From positions 1 to 47,859 of the forward strand of contig JAZSON010000001.1 of NCBI GenBank assembly GCA_045536965.1: a stretch of DNA of 47,859 bases, read 5' to 3'. This document shows, piece after piece, positions 36,697 through 45,657 of this stretch. The notes beneath the pieces were generated by a model, which did no database searches, was not told the origin of the DNA, and was given only the letters and a program-made list of their open reading frames with translations. Each line of letters begins with the position of its first letter. Positions within the stretch are counted from its first letter, which is position 1. A program made the position numbers and the translations under genes. This DNA is from UBA5448 sp045536965. GTDB taxonomy: Bacteria > Bacillota > Clostridia > Oscillospirales > SIG627.

Positions 36697-37875
36697 TTAC
36701 AACACTTCATATAGTCCGAGTTCTTTATATAAAGCAATGATTTTCTCTTTTTCCTCCCGATCCATACCCGATCGCGCTATCTCGTCCCGCAACCGCTTGG
36801 ATTTGGAGGGTAAAAACGGATCAAAAAAACGAACCAACCAACAAAAGGGAAGCCAGAACGGTTGTTTTTTCAAAATGGGAAAACGGTATTGCAAAGAGGA
36901 ACGTGGCGGAAAGGCGCGGCTGAATAAATAGCGTAAACGCCCTTTTTTTTGGTTGCCGAGGGCAAGACCGACGCGGGTCTTTTGTTGTCCGAAGGTGCCC
37001 GCATCCATGATAAAGTCGGTCAAGCTTTCGGTCAAAGGAATGTTTTTTTCCTCTCGCATCCAAACCTTTCCGAGCAAAACGACCGATTTTTCAAAAGAAA
37101 CAAGGCCGATCTTTTCAAGGGATGCTTCCAATAAAGCTTCATCCATCCGCACATTTTTGCGGTATAACCAAATGTCCAAAATGGAGCGGACACCGCTGCC
37201 GCCAAGAATAAAATGCTTGGCAAGATGAAAGATCATGTAAACATAAAAATCCTCATCCGACTGCAAGCGTGTAAACCCCTCAAACGGCAACCCGCGTAAA
37301 AGAGCATCGTCGAAATAGACCTTTCCGTCTTTATACACTTCTTCCGCCAAGGCGCGGTGAAGCTCGATATGCACCTTGGGGGGATAGGAAAAGTGCAGAT
37401 CCTTTTCTTCCTCGGAAAGAAAGGTAAAGCCGTTTTTCAAAAGAGCTTTCTTTGCGCTTTCTGTATCCTTTGGAGAAATGAGTACATCAAGATCGCAGGA
37501 GGTACGCATGGACGGAGCGGGATAAAACCTGCGCATTACATACCCCTTTAAGAACATGTGGGTAATCTTTTCGCCGCTTAAAACCTCGCTTAACTTTTCG
37601 GCAACGGCCGACTGCCCCGCCTCGATAAACACATCACGCATCAAACACTTTTGCAGTTTCTCTTTGAATGAGGGTAAAAGAGGTATGTCGGAGGAAAGCA
37701 AAAAGTCGGCAACCAATCCGCCCACGGCATGATACTCCGAAAGCGAGAAAAGCTTCTCTTTATCTATCTCCGCCTCCCATCCGTTTGGCATGGGACATCC
37801 ATGCAAGCGATTGGCAAGGATGGAAAGAAGCCCATCGGTGTATTTACGTTTAGTCATCATATTCATCTTCATCAT
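36697..37875 (-). CDS. Nucleotidyltransferase-like protein (NTP_transf_5 type)
   Basis: 392 residues. The start region MMKMNMMTKRK offers several ATGs; the first at 37875 is used because GGGAGG lies about 12 bases upstream, making a 26-base overlap with the polymerase-like gene. THMFLKGYVMRRFYPAPSMR followed by TSCDLDVLIS is the core of the NTP_transf_5 family (nucleotidyltransferase fold with a DxD pair). KVHIELHRALAEE supplies a further acidic strand. These proteins are regularly found in polysaccharide clusters, but their substrate is unknown. galE follows 15 bases later. Confidence 0.82.
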   Translation of the reverse strand: MMKMNMMTKRKYTDGLLSILANRLHGCPMPNGWEAEIDKEKLFSLSEYHAVGGLVADFLLSSDIPLLPSFKEKLQKCLMRDVFIEAGQSAVAEKLSEVLSGEKITHMFLKGYVMRRFYPAPSMRTSCDLDVLISPKDTESAKKALLKNGFTFLSEEEKDLHFSYPPKVHIELHRALAEEVYKDGKVYFDDALLRGLPFEGFTRLQSDEDFYVYMIFHLAKHFILGGSGVRSILDIWLYRKNVRMDEALLEASLEKIGLVSFEKSVVLLGKVWMREEKNIPLTESLTDFIMDAGTFGQQKTRVGLALGNQKKGRLRYLFSRAFPPRSSLQYRFPILKKQPFWLPFCWLVRFFDPFLPSKSKRLRDEIARSGMDREEKEKIIALYKELGLYEVL

Positions 37876-39223
37876 CGCTTCGATGCACCTCCCTGTTTCT
37901 CATCATCCGCTCCTCCTGCCCGAGTTTGAGGGCAAAAACGGCCAGACACATAGGTAACATCAAAACACTGGGAGCAATAAACTGAATGGTTTGGGTAAAG
38001 CCCAAAACAGCCAACAGGGGAACAAAATATACAAGCGGCGCAATTTTAGGTCGGTTGACAGAAATAAAAGCGGAAACCAACGGGAAAACAAACAAAATAA
38101 AGCCGATCAGACCGTATGACACAAAAATCTGCTGGGTACCGTTATGCAAGGCAGAACGAATCCCCGTAACACTTTCCACCGCCAAAGCACCCGTCCCAAA
38201 GAAAAAGCGACCGTCATTTTCCCACATAAATTCATTGTACAAGCGGATGATCTGCATACGTCCATCGTCAATGGTCACATTGGATTCTCCAAAACGATCG
38301 AAAAATCGCTGGGCAACAAAGGGATACCTTTCGAGCAAAGAAAAGCCCACAAAAGCCACCAGCGCCACACCGCACAAAACGAAAAAGCTTTTCCGATCAA
38401 AGCGCAAATGAATCAAAACATAGTAGGCCGCCACCACGGCAAATATCAAAACAAAGGCGCGGGAAATGGTCAAAAGACCGCAGAAGAAGCAAAAGAGTGT
38501 GGGAAGCGCCATAAAAATCTTATATATCCATTTCATGGAGCTGTGCAAAAGAGGGATATAACAAGCAACAGCCGTCAAACAAAAGTAGGCAACATTGTTT
38601 TGATTGTCTCGCATAATATCGCGATCGGCCGCATAGCCGGGCAAATCCCCGAATCGGGCGGTGGTACGAAAGAAATCAAGAATGGTATAACTTTTAAGCG
38701 AAAGAATCAAAATAATCGCCGCAAAAAACGCCGTACCGACAATATAGCCGCTCAAGGCTTTTTTATAATCGATGCCGCTTTGCCGATCAAACATAAAATA
38801 AGCAAAAAGCAGTATGGCGGCGCTGAAATAAACAAGATGATAATACTCCACCTTAGGATCGGTGTGAGAAAGGAGGTACTCATACGCGATAAAAACAAGA
38901 GGGAAAATGAACTGCAAAGGAGAAAAAGCATTTTTACGGCGAACCAATAAGATCATAACGGCCACCGGATAGATGGCGGCAGCCTTCAAGCCGTTGGTCA
39001 TGGGAATGATCATGCAGAAAAATGCCACGGCGTTTTCGTAGCTTGAAAAAAACATGGCGCAAGCCAAAACACCTGTTAAGATCAGGAAGTGTACATTGGC
39101 ATCCAGAATGTCACGGGCAACGATAAGCGCAAAAAAGAGAGCGCACCAAACCACGGATAAGAAATTCAAAAAATTCTTATTCCATGTGCGCCGTATCTTG
39201 TTTTCGGTGATCATTCTTTCCAT
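37850..39223 (-). CDS. O-antigen ligase/polymerase-like membrane protein
   Basis: 457 residues from the ATG at 39223 (AAAGGAA just upstream); a 47-codon upstream extension overlaps the previous gene and is not used. About ten to twelve membrane segments, with a large outside loop before the last group (FLFSLLERYPFV-like turn, then FDRFGESNVTIDDGRMQIIR and NGTQQIFVSYGL), as in Wzy/WaaL proteins. It would polymerise or ligate undecaprenyl-linked glycan at the outer membrane face. The C-terminus is highly acidic (RSDDEDEYDD). Confidence 0.8.
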   Translation of the reverse strand: MERMITENKIRRTWNKNFLNFLSVVWCALFFALIVARDILDANVHFLILTGVLACAMFFSSYENAVAFFCMIIPMTNGLKAAAIYPVAVMILLVRRKNAFSPLQFIFPLVFIAYEYLLSHTDPKVEYYHLVYFSAAILLFAYFMFDRQSGIDYKKALSGYIVGTAFFAAIILILSLKSYTILDFFRTTARFGDLPGYAADRDIMRDNQNNVAYFCLTAVACYIPLLHSSMKWIYKIFMALPTLFCFFCGLLTISRAFVLIFAVVAAYYVLIHLRFDRKSFFVLCGVALVAFVGFSLLERYPFVAQRFFDRFGESNVTIDDGRMQIIRLYNEFMWENDGRFFFGTGALAVESVTGIRSALHNGTQQIFVSYGLIGFILFVFPLVSAFISVNRPKIAPLVYFVPLLAVLGFTQTIQFIAPSVLMLPMCLAVFALKLGQEERMMRNREVHRSDDEDEYDD

Positions 39224-39239
39224 ACGTTTCCTTTTTGAG

Positions 39240-40343
39240 TCAGTTATTTTGCAAATAGAATGCAAAAAGCTTGTCGGCGGTTGTTTGGGTATCATATCCC
39301 GCTTTTTGCAATATATCGAAATTATCTCGCTTTTGTATGTTGCGTGAAAGCTCAAGGATTGCATCCACCCACGGTTTTACAGAAGATGTAAGGGGTATAT
39401 GCAAAGCACTCGGTGTTAACAGAGACTGCGCGGTTACAGCCGTGGATACCAGACAGGGCAAACCGTTTGCCTGCGCCTCCACCAGCGTCAACGGAAAACC
39501 TTCGTAGATGGACGGGAAAACAAATATATCCATCGCTTGCAGCATTTCATGGGGACGGGTAGAGTTTCCCGTAAAGATAACACGATCAGTCAGTCCCAAA
39601 AGATCGGCTTTCTTCCGAATATCCGCCTCCAGCTCTCCCCCGCCCACAATCAAAAGACGGGCATCGGGAATACACTTTAACGTATCATGAAAAATATCCA
39701 GCAAAAAACTGTGGTTTTTCGCTTCGGTCAACCGACCGACGTGGCCGAGAACGAGAGCATCCTCCGCGATCCCCAATTCCAGACGCACCCTTGCACGGGC
39801 ATCGCGATCGGGAGCGAATTTTTTAAGAGGAATCCCGTTTTTTATCAGTTCGACCGCGCCTTTTTGATTGGTGGATTTTGAAAACATCCAAGTTGCGGCA
39901 AGATCAGAGCAGGCAAAGAAACGGTGGGTATATCGATGGAGAAACAAACGGAAAAAGCGGTGAAGCAACCCATGCGCGGCAAAAGAATTGTGGCTGTGCA
40001 CCGCAACGCATCTGCCCGCCGCGGCGGCAATTTTGGCATCGGTGATACACATGGCATGAGAATTATGGATATGCACCGTTTTCCATTCGGGATGGCAGGC
40101 AAAGAGAGCCTTTAATTCTTTGTTGTGCCGCCGAAAGGACTCATGACGGGCGCAAACCGAAAAAATACGCCCCCCCATCGAAAGAATCTCATCATCAAAA
40201 TCGGTTTTTTCTTTTGTAAAATAGAGAAAATCAAACTGAATTTTCGTGCGGTCGGCCAAGCGGTAAAGATTCATCACAAAATTTTCAATTCCGCCCATCC
40301 GCATCGCTCCGACGACCTGCAACACGCGAATCGGTGCATCCAT
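39240..40343 (-). CDS. GT4-family glycosyltransferase 3
   Basis: 367 residues from the ATG at 40343 (GGAG 12 bases upstream; a TTG four codons earlier is less likely). N-terminal VLQVVGAMRMGGIENFVMNL and VHIHNSHA belong to the acceptor domain. The C-terminal donor domain has LGHVGRLTEAKNHSFLLDIF, LLIVGGGELEADI and FPSIYEGFPLTLVEAQANGL with the E-x7-E motif. It transfers a sugar from a nucleotide donor to a lipid-linked glycan in the cytoplasm. Third glycosyltransferase of the operon. Confidence 0.9.
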   Translation of the reverse strand: MDAPIRVLQVVGAMRMGGIENFVMNLYRLADRTKIQFDFLYFTKEKTDFDDEILSMGGRIFSVCARHESFRRHNKELKALFACHPEWKTVHIHNSHAMCITDAKIAAAAGRCVAVHSHNSFAAHGLLHRFFRLFLHRYTHRFFACSDLAATWMFSKSTNQKGAVELIKNGIPLKKFAPDRDARARVRLELGIAEDALVLGHVGRLTEAKNHSFLLDIFHDTLKCIPDARLLIVGGGELEADIRKKADLLGLTDRVIFTGNSTRPHEMLQAMDIFVFPSIYEGFPLTLVEAQANGLPCLVSTAVTAQSLLTPSALHIPLTSSVKPWVDAILELSRNIQKRDNFDILQKAGYDTQTTADKLFAFYLQNN

Positions 40344-40364
40344 GTTTTTGTTCAACTCCGTCCG

Positions 40365-41402
40365 TTATTGGTAATATTGCATCAGTGTATTAAAATATAC
40401 ACGCTCATCGTTCCAAGCGGCCGCTTTTTCCAAAGCAATGAGAGATGCCCGTTTACGCAGAGCAGAATCCCGAATAAGCAGCGCGGCGCAATCGGCAAGT
40501 CCGTCGTCATCCTCGCGCAAAAATCCGTTTTCCCCTTCCTCTACCACAATGCAAAGTCCGTCGGTCGGGGTACTGACAATGGGTATTCCCAGCCCCATCG
40601 CCTCCAGCGCGCACATAGGAAGTCCCTCATAACGGGAGGTCATCAGCATAAGTTTCGCTCTTGCCAAAATGGGTTTTGGATTGCTTTGGAAGCCCAGCAT
40701 TTTGACTTTATCGGCAAGAGAAAGCTCTGCGATGACACGTTTTACATCGTTTCGCATCTCACCGTCCCCCACGATACCCATGGTGGCATCAGGACATTTT
40801 TCTAAAATCTTTGCAAAAACACGAATAAGTCGCTCGGGATCTTTGGCGTAGCAGAGCCGCCCGAGATATAATACATCAAAGGACTCGGCGGACGCATCTG
40901 CCGCGGCACGAAGATCATCCAAACGGATGATATTGTAAAGAATACTGCTTTTTTCGGCCACCGCATTTGCAAACCGATAGTCTTTAAAAGAAGAATCGCT
41001 GACCCAAAAAATGTGGTGAAAACGGTGGGAAAAGAGACGAAAAAGGAGGGATTTGGGGGTAAACTTCCGCATATCTTCATGATTACAGTGTACATGGGAG
41101 ATAATACGAACCCTTTTCCCCAACGCTTTTGCGGCAAGCACCGAAGCGGCCACATCGTGCGCATGCACCACGGTGGGCTGATAGGCGGCAAATGCCTTTT
41201 TAAGAGACTTTTCGGAAAAATCATCGAGCGGCAAAAACGGAACATTTTTTTCTTTCAGGGCATCGCGAATCTTCCCATCGGGAGAACAATACACCATATC
41301 AACGTCGGGACACCCCGCAAACATCGACATGATCTGACAGACCACATTTTCCGCGCCCGAAAAAATATTGGATTTTAACAGATGCAAAACACGGATTTTC
41401 AT
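40365..41402 (-). CDS. GT4-family glycosyltransferase 2
   Basis: 345 residues whose ATG immediately follows the stop of the upstream glycosyltransferase (TGAATG), so the two are translationally coupled. VLHLLKSNIFSGAENVVCQI and VVHAHDVAASVLAAK mark the N-terminal domain. VLYLGRLCYAKDPERLIRVF, MGIVGDGEMRNDVKRV and TSRYEGLPMCALEAMGLGIP mark the GT-B C-terminal donor domain with E-x7-E. Specificity unknown. Confidence 0.9.
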   Translation of the reverse strand: MKIRVLHLLKSNIFSGAENVVCQIMSMFAGCPDVDMVYCSPDGKIRDALKEKNVPFLPLDDFSEKSLKKAFAAYQPTVVHAHDVAASVLAAKALGKRVRIISHVHCNHEDMRKFTPKSLLFRLFSHRFHHIFWVSDSSFKDYRFANAVAEKSSILYNIIRLDDLRAAADASAESFDVLYLGRLCYAKDPERLIRVFAKILEKCPDATMGIVGDGEMRNDVKRVIAELSLADKVKMLGFQSNPKPILARAKLMLMTSRYEGLPMCALEAMGLGIPIVSTPTDGLCIVVEEGENGFLREDDDGLADCAALLIRDSALRKRASLIALEKAAAWNDERVYFNTLMQYYQ

Positions 41403-42524
41403 TCAGTTCTTCTCCATTTCACGATACAGTTCGGTCACCTCGGAAAGAACACATCGGACATCAAATTTTTTTATGCGTTCCCGATTGAAGGCGGCAATCT
41501 TTTCCCTGTCTTGTAAAGAGATTTGATCGATGGCTTTGGCAAATGCAGCGGGATCGTTGCAATCGGTCAAAATGCCACCCTTTCCGTCCACAATCAGATC
41601 ACGGCAGCCGCGGATGGGAGAGGCAATCACAGGCAGTCCCACCGCCATGGCTTCCATAACCGCAAGGGGAAGCCCCTCCTGCAAGGAAGGGAACAACAAA
41701 CAATCAGAAGCGGCAAGGAGCGCGGGAATATCCTTACGAAATCCCAAAAAGTCTACTCGCCCCGCAAGGGTTTCGTTTTTTAATGCAGTCAGTTTTTCCA
41801 AATTCGGGCCGGATCCCACCACAATATACCGCGCGGTTTGATCCTCGGCTTTTTCCAAAGCGCGCAGGGCGGCAATGTGATTTTTTCTGTCAAGCAGCTC
41901 GCCCACCGAAATAAACAGTTTAACATCCCGCGGAATTCCCAAAGAATCGCGCACCGCATCTCTGTTTGCCGCATCGGGGGCAAAGCGCGCGGTGTCCACA
42001 CCGACACCCGGCACATAAACGACTTTTTTGGCTTTCAGTTTTTTCTTGGCTCTTTCAAAATCTTCCCCGTTGATGGTAATTAAAAGATCGCACCATCTTG
42101 CACAAAGCTTTTCGGCGGGATAAAAAAGAAGCCAATTTAATTTGGGCGCACCCTTGAAAAAATGAAATCCGTGGGCGGTGTAAATGACCTTGGTACCGAA
42201 TTTCTTTCTGGCGCGTCTTGCGGCAAGGCGGGTCAAAATACTGCCGACAGGGGTGTGACAGTGAATGATGTCAAATTTTTCTTTCTCAATCAGTTTTTTG
42301 AGCATTCTGTACGCGCGGAAATTTTTCGGATGAAAAGGAAAGCGGACAAAGGGAATATCGATAAATTGATCACAGGAAGGAATGATACATTCCGATGGCT
42401 TATAATCGTCTTTGGCGGCCACAAAAGTCTGCCAACCGTTTTCGGAAAACCAATTAAGGTATGGCAAATGAAAAGCATTGATATGCGTTTTTACAACAGT
42501 TGCGGCAAAAAGCACCTTTTTCAT
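41403..42524 (-). CDS. GT4-family glycosyltransferase 1
   Basis: 373 residues from the ATG at 42524 (GGGAG upstream; 17 further upstream codons rejected). The opening KKVLFAATVVKTHINAFHLP and YLNWFSENGWQTFVAA is typical of EpsD/CapM-like glycosyltransferases that act second in exopolysaccharide assembly. IIHCHTPVGSILTRLAARRA follows, then the donor-domain motifs SVGELLDRKNHIAALRAL and FPSLQEGLPLAVMEAMAVGL. First gene of the operon, divergent from the initiating sugar-phosphate transferase. Confidence 0.9.
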   Translation of the reverse strand: MKKVLFAATVVKTHINAFHLPYLNWFSENGWQTFVAAKDDYKPSECIIPSCDQFIDIPFVRFPFHPKNFRAYRMLKKLIEKEKFDIIHCHTPVGSILTRLAARRARKKFGTKVIYTAHGFHFFKGAPKLNWLLFYPAEKLCARWCDLLITINGEDFERAKKKLKAKKVVYVPGVGVDTARFAPDAANRDAVRDSLGIPRDVKLFISVGELLDRKNHIAALRALEKAEDQTARYIVVGSGPNLEKLTALKNETLAGRVDFLGFRKDIPALLAASDCLLFPSLQEGLPLAVMEAMAVGLPVIASPIRGCRDLIVDGKGGILTDCNDPAAFAKAIDQISLQDREKIAAFNRERIKKFDVRCVLSEVTELYREMEKN

Positions 42525-42698
42525 AGACAAAAGACTCCCGTGTGTTTTTTTATTCCCATATGGAAAAAATAGCACTCTACTTATAAAACAAAATCTTATT
42601 CAAGAGCGGAAAAGCATCCGTGCAAAAACGGTTGCGTTTCTATTTGTAGCCTTCATACCATTCTCCTCAAAATAGAAAAATCGCATTTTACACTAAAT

Positions 42699-42728
42699 AT
42701 TATATATTATAATATCACAATCTATCAA
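42699..42728 (-). promoter_or_regulatory. Promoter of the polysaccharide operon
   Basis: On the minus strand TTGATA (42723-42728), 18 bases, TATAAT (42699-42704). The region is very AT-rich, so other placements are possible. It implies a leader of about 170 nt. Confidence 0.55.
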
Positions 42729-42813
42729 AAATTGCAATAGCAAACAATCAGTTGAGAAATTGAATTTTATATAAAAAATATACGGGATATATGCAAAAAT
42801 ACTTCCATACCTG

Positions 42814-42842
42814 TTGACAAAACGGGAGAAAAGTCCTATTCT
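42814..42842 (+). promoter_or_regulatory. Promoter of the initiating sugar-phosphate transferase gene
   Basis: TTGACA (42814-42819), 17 bases, TATTCT (42837-42842), about 100 nt before the ATG. Confidence 0.7.
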
Positions 42843-42950
42843 ATAGCATATGTATGAATTATAGATGCAGGCTCCCCACACACCTTTTATCCACTCGGTC
42901 TCGATGTTCGGGTTGCATGCGTTCGGACGAAAAAAACTTGAGGTATAAAA

Positions 42951-43631
42951 ATGTCAAGCGAGAAACATCCCACCCCTCCCATACTCCGAGAAGGCGACGG
43001 AAAAACAACCCGCACCGAATATACCGTACAAGCGGTAGCGGTCCCAAAAAGACCTCTGTTTCGTGTTTTCAAACGCCTCTTTGATATTTGTATTTCTTTG
43101 ACCGGTCTGCTCATCCTCCTTGTGCCCATGTGCATCATCGCTCTTTGCGTGGTGATCGATTCGCGCGGCCCTGCCATTTATAAACAGGAAAGAACAGGCT
43201 ATCGCGGAAAAACCTTCATGCTCTACAAATTCCGCTCCATGGTGAGTGACGCAGAAAAAAACGGCGCTGTTTGGGCAGCGCAAAACGACAGCCGCGTCAC
43301 CCGTGTCGGCAAATTCCTGCGCGCCACCCGCTTGGATGAATTGCCCCAGCTTGTCAACATATTCATCGGGCAAATGTCCCTCATCGGTCCCCGCCCCGAA
43401 CGTCCCGTTTTTTACGAGGAATTTGAAACGTATATCCACGGGTTTAAGAACCGTCTGGCCGTAAAGCCGGGTCTGACAGGTCTTGCGCAGGTCAACGGAG
43501 GATACGATCTGTTGCCCGAAGAAAAGATTGTCTATGACATGGAATACATCGAAAAATTCTCTTTTTCCATGGATGTTCACTGTTTTTTCAAGACCTTTTC
43601 GGTGGTATTCGGCCAAAAAGGTGCAAGATAA
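42951..43631 (+). CDS. Undecaprenyl-phosphate sugar phosphotransferase (bacterial sugar transferase)
   Basis: 226 residues, ATG after GAGG. A short N-terminal tail is followed by one membrane segment (RLFDICISLTGLLILLVP). The catalytic domain of the WbaP/RfbP family then shows SRGPAIYKQERTGYRGK, MLYKFRSMVSDAEKNG, LRATRLDELPQLVNIFIGQM, SLIGPRPERP and KPGLTGLAQVNGGYD. It loads the first sugar-phosphate onto undecaprenyl phosphate at the inner face of the membrane, starting the glycan extended by the divergent glycosyltransferase operon. It is the short form without the extra membrane helices of long WbaP proteins. Confidence 0.93.
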   Translation: MSSEKHPTPPILREGDGKTTRTEYTVQAVAVPKRPLFRVFKRLFDICISLTGLLILLVPMCIIALCVVIDSRGPAIYKQERTGYRGKTFMLYKFRSMVSDAEKNGAVWAAQNDSRVTRVGKFLRATRLDELPQLVNIFIGQMSLIGPRPERPVFYEEFETYIHGFKNRLAVKPGLTGLAQVNGGYDLLPEEKIVYDMEYIEKFSFSMDVHCFFKTFSVVFGQKGAR

Positions 43632-43780
43632 TCAAAAAACCTCCCATCCGCTCGGATAATGAACACGGTTTTTATACATGACTATATAAGCATCGGCGCA
43701 AAGTAACAGCCGCCTGCAAAGCAGGTTTTCACCGCCGCCAGACCCCTAAGCTTCACCCGAAAAACAAACCGTTCTCCTTT

Positions 43781-43810
43781 ATGCGCGAGCGATCTGCTCG
43801 CGCATTTTCA
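43781..43810 (+). terminator. Terminator between the sugar transferase and ABC operon
   Basis: ATGCGCGAGC and GCTCGCGCAT, 10-bp stem with a 5-base loop followed by TTTTCATT. It is 150 bases past the sugar transferase stop. The stretch 43632-43780 holds no gene, only a small CCTGCAAAGCAGG hairpin. Confidence 0.75.
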
Positions 43811-43839
43811 TTGACATTTTGCCGCTAAAATACTATAAT
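43811..43839 (+). promoter_or_regulatory. Consensus promoter of the ABC exporter operon
   Basis: TTGACA (43811-43816), exactly 17 bases, TATAAT (43834-43839): a perfect sigma-A match, directly after the terminator. The start codon lies about 45 nt past the predicted transcription start. Confidence 0.9.
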
Positions 43840-43890
43840 AATTAGAGTTTTGTCCCCCCCCACACCATCAAACGAAAGGAAGAATTTCAC

Positions 43891-45657
43891 TTGAAACGCT
43901 GGTTAAAGTATATCCGTCCCTACTTAAAATACTTCATCCTCGGTCCCCTCTGCATGATCGTAGAGGTGCTGGGAGAAGTCTTTATGCCCAAGCTCCTTGC
44001 CTCCATCATCAACCAAGGAGTCGGCTCGTCCGAAAATGTCGGCAACGGCACCCTCTACATTCTTACCCTCTGTCTTTTGATGATTGTGACCGCCGCGCTC
44101 ATGCTTCTCGGCGGTGTCGGCGGCGCCTATTTCGGTGCAAAGGCTTCGGTCAATTTCGGCGCAGACCTGCGAGCCGATCTCTATGACAAAGTCGGGAAAT
44201 TCTCCTTTGCCAATGTTGACAAATTTTCCACCGGCTCTTTGGTAACCCGCCTGACCAACGATGTCACCCAAATCCAAAACTTCATCAACGCGCTTTTGCG
44301 TATTTGTCTGCGCGCGCCGGGTATGCTCATCGGCGGCGTCATTATGGCCATTGTCATCAATCCCAAGCTGGCCGTCATTCTGGCGGTTTCGGTGCCGCTT
44401 GTCATGCTGGTGCAAGCATTCATCATCCAAAAGGGATTCCACCGTTTTTCCACCATGCAAAAGAAAATCGACCGGCTTAACACCACCGTGCAGGAAAACG
44501 TCACCAACGTGCGCGTGGTCAAAAGCTTTGTCCGCGAAGACTTTGAAAGCGAAAAGTTCAGTTGTGCAAACAGTGAACTAAAAGCGGCAGGCCTTTCGGC
44601 CATGAACCTCATGATCCTCATGCAACCTCTCATGATGCTCATTATGAACGCCACCACGCTGGCCGTATTGTGGTTTGGCGGCAACCAAGTCATCGATTTT
44701 GTAAACGGCAATCTCGGTATGGAAATCGGCGACCTGACCGCCTTTTTAACCTATATCAACCAAATTCTTTTCTCCCTCATGATGGTCTCGTTTATCTTCA
44801 TCATGTCCTCCCGCGCCATCGCCTCGGGCAAACGCATCATCGAGGTTTTGGATGAACCCCTTTCCCTCACCGACGAAAACGCCAAAAACAAGGATAAAAC
44901 CGTCGAAAAGGGCGAAATCACCTTCCAAAACGTCTCTTTCCGTTATTATAAAAACAATACCGAAAAGGTACTGGATAACATCAATCTCCACATTCCCGCA
45001 GGCAGCACGGTGGGAATCATCGGTTCAACAGGCTGCGGAAAATCCTCCCTCATTTCCCTCATTCCCCGCTTATACGATGCGGATGAAGGGGCAGTGCTGG
45101 TAGACGGTGTGGATGTCCGCGACTATTCTCTGAAAAACCTGCGAGACGGCGTAGCAGTCGTTTTGCAAAAAAATGTCCTCTTTTCGGGCACCGTCGAGGA
45201 TAACCTCCTTTGGGGTGATGCCGATGCAACCACCGAAGAAATCACCGAAGCCACCAAAGCTTCCCAAGCCGATTCCTTCCTTTCCGCCTTCCCCGATGGA
45301 TATCAAACCAATTTAGAGCAGGGCGGCGTCAACCTTTCGGGCGGACAAAAACAGCGCCTTTGCATCGCCCGCGCGCTACTCAAAAAACCCAAAGTCCTCA
45401 TTTTGGACGACTCCACCTCGGCGGTCGATACCGCCACCGAAAGCCATATACGCACAGCGCTGCGGGAAACACTTTCCCAAACCACCAAGATCATCATTGC
45501 CCAGCGTATTTTGTCGGTCATGGAAGCCGACATCATCGTGGTCATGGATGACGGCAAAATCACGGGTATCGGCAACCACGAGACCCTTCTTAGAGAAAAC
45601 GAAACCTACAAAGAAATCTGCGAGTCCCAAATCGAAAAGAAGGAGGATGACCACTGA
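43891..45657 (+). CDS. ABC exporter half-transporter with degenerate ATP site
   Basis: 588 residues, TTG start with AAAGGAA ten bases upstream. Six membrane helices (about 15-310) are followed by a nucleotide-binding domain. That domain has Walker A GSTGCGKSSL, Q-loop VVLQKNVLFSG, canonical signature NLSGGQKQRL and Walker B LILDDSTSAVDT, where the catalytic Glu is Asp. The switch region IIIAQRILSV has Gln instead of His. These are the marks of the degenerate partner in heterodimeric exporters such as BmrC/BmrD and TM287/TM288. Its stop overlaps the ATG of the second half by one base. It probably exports drugs, lipids or peptides. Confidence 0.93.
   Translation: MKRWLKYIRPYLKYFILGPLCMIVEVLGEVFMPKLLASIINQGVGSSENVGNGTLYILTLCLLMIVTAALMLLGGVGGAYFGAKASVNFGADLRADLYDKVGKFSFANVDKFSTGSLVTRLTNDVTQIQNFINALLRICLRAPGMLIGGVIMAIVINPKLAVILAVSVPLVMLVQAFIIQKGFHRFSTMQKKIDRLNTTVQENVTNVRVVKSFVREDFESEKFSCANSELKAAGLSAMNLMILMQPLMMLIMNATTLAVLWFGGNQVIDFVNGNLGMEIGDLTAFLTYINQILFSLMMVSFIFIMSSRAIASGKRIIEVLDEPLSLTDENAKNKDKTVEKGEITFQNVSFRYYKNNTEKVLDNINLHIPAGSTVGIIGSTGCGKSSLISLIPRLYDADEGAVLVDGVDVRDYSLKNLRDGVAVVLQKNVLFSGTVEDNLLWGDADATTEEITEATKASQADSFLSAFPDGYQTNLEQGGVNLSGGQKQRLCIARALLKKPKVLILDDSTSAVDTATESHIRTALRETLSQTTKIIIAQRILSVMEADIIVVMDDGKITGIGNHETLLRENETYKEICESQIEKKEDDH

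Noticed and set aside
42525..42950. Possible small gene or riboswitch in the divergent polysaccharide spacer
   Set aside because: The stretch is very AT-rich, with promoters on both strands but no conserved aptamer-like pairing or credible start signal.
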